A stretch of DNA of 7,576 nucleotides, taken from contig CALBBA010000078.1 of assembly GCA_937926755.1 (NCBI GenBank), positions 1 through 7,576 on the forward strand, in the 5' to 3' direction. Origin of the DNA: an uncultured Collinsella sp. (GTDB lineage: Bacteria > Actinomycetota > Coriobacteriia > Coriobacteriales > Coriobacteriaceae). Shown here piece by piece: positions 1-6,200 of this stretch (positions are counted from its first letter, which is position 1; every line of letters starts with the position of its first letter). The position numbers were made by a program, and so were the translations under genes. Below the pieces are notes generated by a model. The model did no database searches, had not been told where the DNA came from, and saw nothing but the letters and a program-made list of their open reading frames with translations.

Positions 1-29
1 AGGCTTCCTGAAGGAGGTCTCCTTTTTTT
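1..29 (+). terminator. Rho-independent terminator of a gene left of the window
   Basis: The first 20 bases fold as AGGCTTCC, loop TGAA, GGAGGTCT: eight pairs, two of them G-U. CC and seven T (23-29) follow. The T run is on the right, so it should end a rightward transcript that started before the window. The stem may extend past the left edge. Confidence 0.6.
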
Positions 30-48
30 GTTTACCACCCTCCTTTTC

Positions 49-62
49 TTGATCAGGATCAA
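49..62. promoter_or_regulatory. FNR/ANR-like binding site
   Basis: TTGATCAGGATCAA matches the FNR consensus TTGAT-N4-ATCAA at all ten defined positions, and the palindrome extends one more base each side (CTTGATCAGGATCAAG). FNR/ANR are oxygen-sensing Crp-family regulators of proteobacteria. Its centre is about 80 bp upstream of the start point predicted from the promoter at 101-129, close to a class I activation position. A promoter pointing left is not excluded, but a rightward terminator lies only 20 bp away on that side. Confidence 0.5.
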
Positions 63-99
63 GTCAAGGACAATCTCCTCGAAAAATTCCACAAACGAT

Positions 100-118
100 A
101 TTGAGAACCATTCTCAAT
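100..118. promoter_or_regulatory. Fur box-like iron-regulator site
   Basis: ATTGAGAACCATTCTCAAT is a perfect palindrome with 8-base arms around CCA. Its 15-base core (102-116) agrees with the Fur 7-1-7 consensus TGATAATCATTATCA at 12 of 15 positions. Fur with iron represses by covering the promoter, and this box covers the -35 element and most of the spacer of the promoter candidate at 101-129. Binding itself is inferred. Confidence 0.55.
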
Positions 119-129
119 TCATGCACAAT
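101..129 (+). promoter_or_regulatory. Candidate promoter under the Fur-like box
   Basis: TTGAGA (101-106, 5 of 6 to TTGACA), a 17-base spacer and CACAAT (124-129, 4 of 6 to TATAAT) predict a start near 136. The -10 element is weak, which would suit a promoter needing an activator such as FNR. Confidence 0.3.
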
Positions 130-135
130 ACATTC

Positions 136-305
136 AACGACAGCGAAACGCCGCCGCCTCCATCCAAGGACAACGGGGGTCGTCCGGAGCGGACGGCGAG
201 GAAAGGAACCAAGCGCCTTCCCGCAAAGCGGGGCAATCTCCACCCGCACGCTGTTGGGGGTCTGAGAAGGGCCGGATGCGTGCAACGCGCATCCGGCCCT
301 GTTTT
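136..305 (+). ncRNA. Candidate Fur/FNR-controlled small RNA
   Basis: No convincing gene is found in this stretch. The only long + frame from 121 lacks a ribosome binding site, runs through the terminator and is low-complexity. What is present is a regulated promoter candidate, a C-rich segment with CCTCC (157-161) that could pair with ribosome binding sites, a hairpin CGTCCG-GAG-CGGACG (181-195), a second hairpin CCCGC-AAA-GCGGG (220-232) and a strong terminator (268-305). The predicted transcript is about 170 nt. It lies between apparently convergent genes, where a promoter has no protein gene to serve. Iron-regulated sRNAs (RyhB, PrrF) and the FNR-regulated sRNA FnrS are known precedents, but no sequence similarity to them is claimed. 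The start is uncertain by tens of bases. Confidence 0.33.
268..305 (+). terminator. Strong intrinsic terminator
   Basis: A perfect 13-bp stem, AGGGCCGGATGCG (268-280) with CGCATCCGGCCCT (288-300), has a 7-base loop and is followed by G and five T. The T run is on the right, so the primary direction is rightward. It also lies 60 bp beyond the stop of the leftward MFS gene and could stop that transcript less efficiently, since that side reads TTCTCAG. Confidence 0.75.
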
Positions 306-359
306 TATCCTGCTCTCGTGCAGAAGGCACCCTGCTGTGAGCGCCCTGCTGCGGGCGTC

Positions 360-1676
360 CTACTTTGAGAGCCTTGCGGCCACCTCGGCGCCGCGCTTCA
401 TGCTCACAGGCGCGAGCGCCAGAAGGGAGAGCACGAAGAAGAGGCCCGTGAAGAGGATGGCCATCCTGTGGTCGTTGCCGGTGATCCAGGTGATGGCGCC
501 GTAGGAAAGCGGGCCGACGATGGCAGCAAGCCACAGCGCCATGTTCCAGAAGCTGTAGAACTCGGCCAGGCGCGAGCTCGGCGCGAAGACCGCGACCATG
601 GCTCGGCCTGCGGACTGGGACGAGCCCATGGCGAGGCCCGCGAGATTGGCGGCGACCCAGAACTGCCAGCGCTCGGTCGAGAAGGCGGCGACGGCGATCA
701 TCGCGATCCAGACGCAGAGCGTGCCCGCGAGCGCGAGCTTGTGGCCGATGCGGTCCTGCACGTAGCCGAAGGCGAAGGCGCCGACGGCGGCCGTGATGTT
801 CACGAGGAAGACCATGAGGAGCGTGTCCTCGGTCTTGAACCCCATGACGGCGGCGGCATAGACGGCCGAGAGCGTGATGACGACGGAGACGCCGCACTGA
901 TAGAGGAACCCGCAGACGGAAAGCCAGGCAAAGTCGCGGAAGTCGCCGAGCGAGCCGAGCGTGCGGCGCAGCTCCGCAAAGCTCTCCGAGGCGGCGCTCC
1001 TGACGGCCTCGCGGTCCGCAGCGTCAAGACGCGGCACGCTCCTCTCCTTGAGGAAGAGGAAGATCGGAAGCGCGGCGGCCGCGAAGACGAAGGCCGTCAC
1101 GGCCATCGTGCCCGCCACGGTCTGGTCCATCCCGTAGCCGAGCTTCTCGCCGCCGAGCACCACGCCCAGACAGAGGCCGAGCGTAAGGATGCCGCCGCAG
1201 TAGCCGAAGCTCCAGCCCCAGCCCGAAACCTTGCCCACGGCGTCCTCACGGGCGAGCTCGGGCAGGAAGGCCGAGTTGAGGGACTCGCCCACGTTGTAGG
1301 CGACGTTGCTCACGATGATCATGAGGGAGGCCCAGACGATCGTGCCCGGTCCCGCGAACATGAGGCCGAGCGTGCCGCCCACGGCCATGAAGGTCGCGAC
1401 GGCGAGCCAGCGCTTCTTCGTGGCGGTCGCGTCGGCCACCGTGCCGATGACGGGCATCAGCAGCATGCTCACCGCATTGCTCACCGCGATGACGACGGTC
1501 CAGAGGAACGTCGCCGAGGGGGCGTCGCCCGCCACCACGCTCACGAAGTAGGCGTTGAAGACGGCCGTGAGCACCACGGTCGTGTAGCCCGAATTGGCAA
1601 AGTCGAATGCGGCCCAGGACCAGACCTCGCGCATCGCGACGCCGTCCTTGAGAGCGGACCGGGAGAAAAACGGCAT
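360..1676 (-). CDS. UMF1-family MFS transporter
   Basis: A 438-residue, very hydrophobic integral membrane protein with about 12 transmembrane segments, the usual MFS length. The N-terminal signature WAAFDFANSGY (residues 21-31), followed by a TxxFxxYF-like segment (38-44), is typical of the UMF1 (Atg22-like) group. The loop around PVIGTVADATATKKRW (75-90) corresponds to the MFS cytoplasmic loop 2-3 motif. A charged central loop lies around residues 213-240. Most UMF1 members have no known substrate, so none is assigned; export or uptake of a small organic molecule is the family-level guess. ATG at 1676 is preceded by AAGGAGG with 8 bases between. That ribosome binding site overlaps the stop codon of the upstream deacetylase gene, 13 bp away, so the two are probably cotranscribed and translationally coupled. 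Confidence 0.88.
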   Translation of the reverse strand: MPFFSRSALKDGVAMREVWSWAAFDFANSGYTTVVLTAVFNAYFVSVVAGDAPSATFLWTVVIAVSNAVSMLLMPVIGTVADATATKKRWLAVATFMAVGGTLGLMFAGPGTIVWASLMIIVSNVAYNVGESLNSAFLPELAREDAVGKVSGWGWSFGYCGGILTLGLCLGVVLGGEKLGYGMDQTVAGTMAVTAFVFAAAALPIFLFLKERSVPRLDAADREAVRSAASESFAELRRTLGSLGDFRDFAWLSVCGFLYQCGVSVVITLSAVYAAAVMGFKTEDTLLMVFLVNITAAVGAFAFGYVQDRIGHKLALAGTLCVWIAMIAVAAFSTERWQFWVAANLAGLAMGSSQSAGRAMVAVFAPSSRLAEFYSFWNMALWLAAIVGPLSYGAITWITGNDHRMAILFTGLFFVLSLLALAPVSMKRGAEVAARLSK

Positions 1677-1689
1677 GTGGTTCTCCTCC

Positions 1690-2328
1690 TTATCGCGCGG
1701 TTCGTCCGCGCATGACCAGCATGTTGAGATGCGCCATCACGCTTCGCGCAAGGCTTCTGACGGCGTAACCGCCCTCGAGCACGCTCACGAGACGCCCCTC
1801 GCAGAGGACGTCGGCCGCATCGAGCAGCCTGCGCGTGATGCGCGCGTAGTCGAGCTCCTTCACCTTGAGCTGTGCCATCTGCTCCTCGACGTGGGCGTCG
1901 AAGCCCGCCGAGACGAAGATGATGTCGGGCCTGAAGGCCTCGAGCTGCGGCAGCCAGACGTTCTCGAGGATGTCGGTGAAGACCGCGCCGTCGGCGCCTG
2001 CGGCAACGGGACTGACGACGACGTTCTTGGGCGTGGGCTCCATCATGCGGTGCGGATAGAGCGGCCACTGGAAAAGCGACATGAAGCGGATGTCGGGATG
2101 GTTCGCGACGATCTCCTCGGTGCCGTCTCCGTGGTGCGCGTCAAAGTCGACGATCGCGACGCGTCTCGCGCCGTGGCGGCGCATCGCCCAGTAGGCGCCG
2201 ATCGCCACGTTGTTGAGGTAGCAGAAGCCGCGAGCCTCGGCGCGCGCCGCATGGTGTCCCGGCGGGCGCACGCCGCAGAAAGCGGTCTTGATGCGGCCCC
2301 CATAGAGCTCGTCGACCGCCCCGACCAC
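1690..2328 (-). CDS. Histone deacetylase-like amidohydrolase, N-terminus missing
   Basis: The visible 212 residues hold the zinc-dependent deacetylase core of the class II HDAC / acetylpolyamine amidohydrolase family. RPPGHHA (21-27) carries the two active-site histidines. DFDAHHGDGT (61-70) carries zinc ligands Asp63 and His65, AGFDAH (141-146) the third ligand Asp144, and LEGGY (184-188) the transition-state tyrosine. Bacterial members are usually 300 or more residues and deacetylate acetylated amines, polyamines or acetyl-lysine; the substrate here is unknown. About 100 residues are absent because the frame runs into the ten-C run at 2328-2337 and an in-frame stop at 2371-2373. The GTG at 2328 is nominal: it has no ribosome binding site and sits where family members read AAG-VV-AVD. 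The gene was probably intact in its source genome. The stop (1690-1692) overlaps the ribosome binding site of the transporter gene. Confidence 0.85.
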   Translation of the reverse strand: MVGAVDELYGGRIKTAFCGVRPPGHHAARAEARGFCYLNNVAIGAYWAMRRHGARRVAIVDFDAHHGDGTEEIVANHPDIRFMSLFQWPLYPHRMMEPTPKNVVVSPVAAGADGAVFTDILENVWLPQLEAFRPDIIFVSAGFDAHVEEQMAQLKVKELDYARITRRLLDAADVLCEGRLVSVLEGGYAVRSLARSVMAHLNMLVMRGRTAR

Positions 2329-2337
2329 CCCCCCCCC
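2328..2337. other. Ten-C homopolymer, probable chimeric junction
   Basis: Ten C in a row, flanked by CCGACCA and GCCGCAACTC. To the left is the deacetylase gene, cut in its N-terminal third. To the right is the first part of a different gene in the same orientation but another frame. Regulatory sites and repeat content also differ on the two sides. A false join in a low-complexity run explains this best; a real deletion or insertion fusion is the alternative. Confidence 0.6.
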
Positions 2338-2359
2338 GCCGCAACTCAGCCTTATCCAT
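2338..2359 (-). CDS. 5' fragment of an unidentified gene, cut at the junction
   Basis: ATG at 2359 is preceded by AGGAGG (2365-2370) with 5 bases between, one of the best ribosome binding sites in the window. About seven codons follow (MDKAELR) before the G run of the - strand. Continuing through the run leads only into the wrong frame of the deacetylase gene. The start resembles what I recall of 5-formyltetrahydrofolate cyclo-ligases (Met, basic residue, Ala/Gln-Glu-Leu-Arg), but seven residues cannot establish identity. It lies downstream of hicAB, separated by the hairpin at 2376-2414. Confidence 0.4.
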
Positions 2360-2375
2360 TCCAGCCTCCTCTAGC

Positions 2376-2414
2376 AAACCTGCCAAAAAGGGACAGGTTT
2401 ATTTTGGCAGGTTT
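2376..2414. repeat. 13-bp perfect inverted repeat, attenuator- or terminator-like
   Basis: AAACCTGCCAAAA (2376-2388) and TTTTGGCAGGTTT (2402-2414) pair perfectly around a 13-base loop. The loop contains another CAGGTTT (2394-2400) that could pair with the same AAACCTG, so two exclusive hairpins are possible. It lies between hicB and the gene start at 2359, both leftward. Neither side has a long T run, so termination is unsure; a 5' leader switch or a dispersed repeat are alternatives. Confidence 0.5.
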
Positions 2415-2458
2415 TATCTGGGCAAACGCGATATGGGCAGTAAAGCCACCGCAAATAT

Positions 2459-2488
2459 GCCTGTGAACTGCTCCCTTTGTGGTTGTTT
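2459..2488. repeat. Direct repeat copy 1, downstream of hicB
   Basis: This 30-bp sequence matches 3204-3233 at 27 of 30 positions and has the same orientation (shared block GCCTGTGAACTGC, then CCCTT, GTGGT, GTTT). The second copy is the loop side and right arm of a strong hairpin. Here the matching left arm (about 2437-2458) is degraded, so this copy may be the remnant of an equivalent terminator. Confidence 0.75.
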
Positions 2489-2505
2489 GGGCCTATGCGT
2501 TAATG

Positions 2506-2835
2506 CTATAACGCCGCGGCGATCGCTTCAGTCACAAACTTATTGAGTGACTCACCCTTCTTTGCCGCTGCCAGCGCTGCTTGCTTGTGGAGCTCAGAGC
2601 CCGTTCTTACGTTGAACGAGCCCTTAAAAGCCCGCTCGGGTTCCTTGCCCTTCTCGGCGCAAAACTCAAGGTAATCGTCGACGGCGTCGTGGAAGCATTG
2701 CTCCACTTCTTCAGCCGTTGAGCCTTCAAATACGATTGCGTCCCTAATGCCGGCGACCATACCTGTTAGCACATGCTGTTCGGCATTGAACTCGACCGGG
2801 GCGAAATAACCTTTGTATGCCAAAACGTTACTCAT
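2506..2835 (-). CDS. hicB: HicB-family antitoxin
   Basis: A 109-residue protein with the two-part HicB layout. The N-terminal fold runs from about residue 5 to 65, with YKGYFAPVEF (7-16), a GMVAGIRDAIVFEG strand-turn-strand (25-38) and a helix ending in AVDDYLEFCAEKGKEPE (51-67). A C-terminal ribbon-helix-helix DNA-binding segment follows (about 72-107, GSFNVRTGSELHKQAA then SLNKFVTEAI). HicB antitoxins bind and block the HicA ribonuclease and repress their own operon. ATG at 2835 was chosen because GGAGG lies 5 bases upstream and the start overlaps the hicA stop by 8 bp (ATGAGTAA), which implies translational coupling. An in-frame ATG at 2850 adds five residues but has a poorer ribosome binding site. 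The stop codon sits in the loop of a small hairpin (2497-2514). Confidence 0.88.
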   Translation of the reverse strand: MSNVLAYKGYFAPVEFNAEQHVLTGMVAGIRDAIVFEGSTAEEVEQCFHDAVDDYLEFCAEKGKEPERAFKGSFNVRTGSELHKQAALAAAKKGESLNKFVTEAIAAAL

Positions 2836-3091
2836 GACTACCTCCGACATCTTGCAGAAATCGAACGATGTTTCGAATGGTCCCCGCTGTCAATTCGTCA
2901 GATGGATGTGGCGCGTGCATTACGAACATCCTGCCATCTGATGGCCTGTAGAAGCGAACGCGCGATCCGGATGTCTTGCCTTTGTTGTCCATTTCAAAGC
3001 CATATGAAGCCATGACTTTTAAAAAATCGGTATACCGATACGTCGAAGGGCAGCTAAGCAGTTGGGCGATGAGTTTATCGGTCCGAGTCAT
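2828..3091 (-). CDS. hicA: HicA-family toxin (mRNA interferase)
   Basis: An 87-residue protein of usual HicA size with the small dsRBD-like order: N-terminal helix (TRTDKLIAQLL), helix with the YTDFLKVMASYGFE motif (20-33), strand GSRVRFY (42-48), strand RMFVMHAPHP (54-63), and a C-terminal helix TIRNIVRFLQDVG (71-83). HicA toxins cleave mRNA during stress when freed from HicB. The usual GSH is GSR here (Arg44), and the conserved histidines are in HAPHP (His59, His62). As I recall, a HicA subgroup carries GSRV with HxPHP, so this need not mean loss of activity. It is first in the operon, overlapping hicB by 8 bp. ATG at 3091 follows GTGAGGTGGG. The operon looks less GC-rich than its neighbours, in keeping with horizontal movement. 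Confidence 0.87.
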   Translation of the reverse strand: MTRTDKLIAQLLSCPSTYRYTDFLKVMASYGFEMDNKGKTSGSRVRFYRPSDGRMFVMHAPHPSDELTAGTIRNIVRFLQDVGGSHE

Positions 3092-3106
3092 CCCACCTCA
3101 CATTCT

Positions 3107-3125
3107 GCAACTATATCCTAGTTGC
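3107..3125. promoter_or_regulatory. Candidate HicB operator
   Basis: GCAACTA-TATCC-TAGTTGC is a perfect palindrome with 7-bp arms, 15 bp upstream of the hicA start. Ribbon-helix-helix HicB proteins usually repress from palindromes at this position. It lies about 20-38 bp past the predicted start point. Alternatively it overlaps the TAGGAT -10 of a second possible promoter whose -35 is TTGCAT. Confidence 0.5.
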
Positions 3126-3151
3126 AATTTCAGTTCGATGCAAGCGCCTCT

Positions 3152-3180
3152 ACTATAGAACATGTGTGCGTATAGAACAA
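3152..3180 (-). promoter_or_regulatory. Candidate hicAB promoter
   Basis: On the - strand TTGTTC (3175-3180), a 17-base spacer and TATAGT (3152-3157, 5 of 6 to TATAAT) form a reasonable promoter, with a start near 3145. The same region is a 14-bp direct repeat with a 17-bp period, TATAGAACATGTGT and TATAGAACAAGTGT on the + strand. The second copy also carries the palindrome GAACA-AG-TGTTC. Confidence 0.45.
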
Positions 3181-3187
3181 GTGTTCG

Positions 3188-3235
3188 AACTACCATGAAG
3201 GGCGCCTGTGAACTGCGCCCTTCGTGGTAGTTTTG
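3188..3235. terminator. Strong hairpin between the M16C gene and hicAB
   Basis: AACTACCATGAAGGGCGC (3188-3205) pairs with GCGCCCTTCGTGGTAGTT (3215-3232) over 18 positions, with one T-G, around a 9-base loop. It starts 15 bp beyond the M16C stop, where the leftward transcript should end. The better T run (TTTT) is on the right, so it may act in both directions or more strongly rightward. The right arm and loop are copied at 2459-2488. Confidence 0.6.
3204..3233. repeat. Direct repeat copy 2, upstream of hicA
   Basis: The partner of 2459-2488 (27 of 30 identical, same orientation). The two copies bracket hicAB with its promoter and operator, a 745-bp period. Recombination between them would delete the whole toxin-antitoxin module and leave one terminator. 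Confidence 0.75.
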
Positions 3236-3246
3236 CTTGCCGTGCC

Positions 3247-6200
3247 TTAGCCCAGCAGGTCGACTACGTTGAAGTCGGCGTTGCTCTTGGCGATGACGTC
3301 TCGGCCGCCAAAGACACAGGTGGGTGAGACGGCTGCGATGCGCGTCACGTCGGCGCCGAGCGAGCGAAGCTCACCGGGCGTGGCGGCGAGCATCTGGGCG
3401 CGACGCTCCTCGCGCGCGTGCGGATCGAGCCCAGCCAGGTAGGTCGTATTGCGGCGCTTGGTGAGCGCGTACGGCTTCACCGGCGCGTCCATGCCGCTCA
3501 CGCAGCTCACGATAAAGCCCTCAAAGGCGGCCTCGTCGGGCTCAAAGCTGCCAAGCCATGCACCCGCGCGCTTCACGCGCTCAATCGAAGGATCGATCGC
3601 CGGGTCGCGGTAGGTGTAGAACGCCGTTTGACGCTCACCGGCCGCGCGGAATCCGCAGCCGTACGCACCGCCCTTCACGCGAATCTCGTTCCACAGGTAG
3701 TCGTAGGAGAGTGCGTTGGCAGCCACGGCCCAAGCGCCTGTCACGTCAATGCCCAAGCGACGCGGATCGCACGCACACGCGGCAAAGCAGATGTCGCTGG
3801 GGATCACGAAAGCCTCGTGGCGGTCGCACGGCGCCGGCACCACGAGCGCGTCGCGACCGGCATCGGCGCCGTCGCCAGCGTCCAGCCCCAGGTCGCCCGC
3901 GGCATCCCAGTACGCGTCAAAGTCCTCGTCGCTGCCGGTAAAGCTCGCCATGCAGCCATCGGCCACAAAGATGCGCTCCGCCAGCTCGGCAAGCTTGGTA
4001 CGCAGCCCGTCCACGCGCTCGTCAAAGTGCTCGAGCAGATCGCGCAGGAACAGGTAGAAGTCTAAGCCCGAGAGCTGCTCGCGCACCACGGCCGAAGGCG
4101 AGCTGTAGCTCATCGCGCGACCGAGCGCCGCCGAGTGGCCGTTGTTGATAAAGCCCTGCTCAAGCCCAATGCGAATTTGCGTGAGCACGTCGCGCATGCG
4201 GTCGGCGTCGGCGTCTGCCAAAAGTGTGCTCGACCATACCTCGCGCGGCAGACTCGCCAGCGCATCGATCTTCTCAGACAGGGCGCCGGCGCTCACCAGC
4301 AGGTAGGGGCGCACGCCGTCCACTTCGGGCTGCGTCATGACTTCGGTCGTAAAGCTCAAAAAGCCGAGCTTGCCGGCGAGCAAGTTGTCGAGTTCCTCGG
4401 CCGAGTGCTCGCGCGTGGGCAGCTGCTTAAACAGGCGGCAGAGCAGTGTCACATAGGGCAGATCCTCAAACGCGACGCAGCTCAGGTCGAAATACTGCAT
4501 GGCGTAGGCCAGACGGTTGGTGGGGATGCCGTGGCGCAGGCAGGGGATGGGCGCGGTCGTGTCCACGATCAGCGGCGGCTCGGGGCGCGCCTCGCCAATG
4601 TCGGACACGCGCAGGCGCGGCAGCGTGGCCTTGTCCTCGGGCGTGTCCTCGGCCTCCTGCGCGGCACGCAGCGCGGCCGTGCGCTCGACCACGTCGGCCA
4701 GCTCGGCATCGGTCATGGCATCGCGCTTGGCTGCCAGCTCGGCGGCCTCGGCACCCTCCGAACCCTCGGTGGCGTCCAGCGGCACCAGCTCGACCAGTGC
4801 CACGTGATCGTTCTGCAGCACCAGCTCGCGCAGCAGGTCCTCAAAAAAGTTGCCGTCCAGCTCGCTACGCAGCTCCTCGTACACCGGGCCGTACTTGAGC
4901 GCCAGCGTCGCGGCGTCGTCATCGTAGAGCCATGTGCTCAGCGCGTCGCACGCAATGGCCACGCCGTCGGCGATACCGTAGTCGCGCTGGCGCAGGTCGT
5001 ATTCGTTGCTGCTGATGATGGCTTCCAGGCGCTCGCGCGGAACGCCATGCTCGCATAGGTCGCGGCAGGCGTCCTGGAACACGCGGCGCAGCTCGCGCGC
5101 CACGCCGGGCTGCGCGTTTTGCAGCATGATGAGCTCGTAGGGCTGCAGACTCTCGGCCGCGGTGTAGCTCACCACGTTGCCGCCCAGGCCGGCGGCCAGA
5201 ATGGCTTTCTTAACCGGCGCTTCGTTGGAGCCCAGCAGTGCCTCAAACAGGATATCCGCCGCGATCGTGCGCTTGCGGTCGAGCGCGCTGCCCAGCACCA
5301 GGCCCAGGCCCACCAGGGCGTTCTCGGGTGTAGTGGCCATCTCGACGCGCTTGTACTCGCAGGTCACGGGTGCCTGCACGCCCAGTGGATTGGGCGCCAG
5401 CGTGGACGGGTCCTCGCCGGCGGCGACGGCAGCGTCCATGCGGCTGCTCGCGGCACTCGGCTGCGACAGATAGCGCTCGTCCAAAAAGGCCAGCGCGCGG
5501 TCCACGTCCAGGTCGCCGTAGAGCGTGATGTAAGAGTTGGAGGGGTTGTAGTGGCGCGCGTGCGTGTCCAGGAACTGCTCGTAGGTGAGCGCGGGGATCG
5601 CGCGCGGGTCGCCACCGCTCTCGTGTGCATAGGCGGTGTCGGGGTAGAGCGCGGCGTTGACGGCGTCGTCCAGCACGCTCATGGGGTCGGACAGCGCACC
5701 CTTCATCTCGTTGAACACCACGCCGTTATAGCGCAGCGCGCCCTCGCGCAAGCTCGCGGAGCCGCCGTCGCCCTCGCCCTCGACGCCCTCCGGCAGGTCC
5801 AGCTCGTAGTGCCAGCCCTCCTGCTCAAAAATGGTTGGCTTGGTATAGATGGCCGGGTTGAACACCGCGTCCAGGTACACGTCCATCAGGTTGTACAGGT
5901 CCTGCTCGTTGGTGGTGGCAACGGGGTAGATGGTCTTGTCGGGGTAGGTCATGGCGTTGAGGAACGTCTGCATGGAGCTCTTGATCAGGTCGACAAACGG
6001 CTCCTTGACGGGGAACTTTGCCGATCCGCACAGGACCGAGTGCTCAAGAATATGGAACACGCCGGTGGAATCGGCCGGCGGCGTCTTAAAGCCAATGGCA
6101 AAGGCCTTGTTTTCGTCGTCGCATGCCAGGTACAGCAGGCGAGCGCCCGAGGCGGTGTGGCGCAGCACGTAGGCGTCCGAGTCGAGCTCGGGCACGGTCT

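Noticed and set aside
28..504. + strand reading frame through the left intergenic region
   Set aside because: No ribosome binding site at any of its starts, it crosses the Fur-like box and a strong terminator, and it runs into the antisense of the MFS gene.
468..1715. Long + strand reading frame opposite the MFS gene (415 residues)
   Set aside because: Charged low-complexity product with no recognisable domain, lying antisense to a clear UMF1 transporter; an effect of high GC.
2141..2386. - strand frame beginning MAGLLEEAG across the junction
   Set aside because: Its first part is the leader plus the true start at 2359; beyond the homopolymer it is the wrong frame of the deacetylase gene.
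2836..2850. Upstream ATG at 2850 as the hicB start
   Set aside because: GGAGG with 5-base spacing and the ATGAGTAA overlap favour the ATG at 2835.
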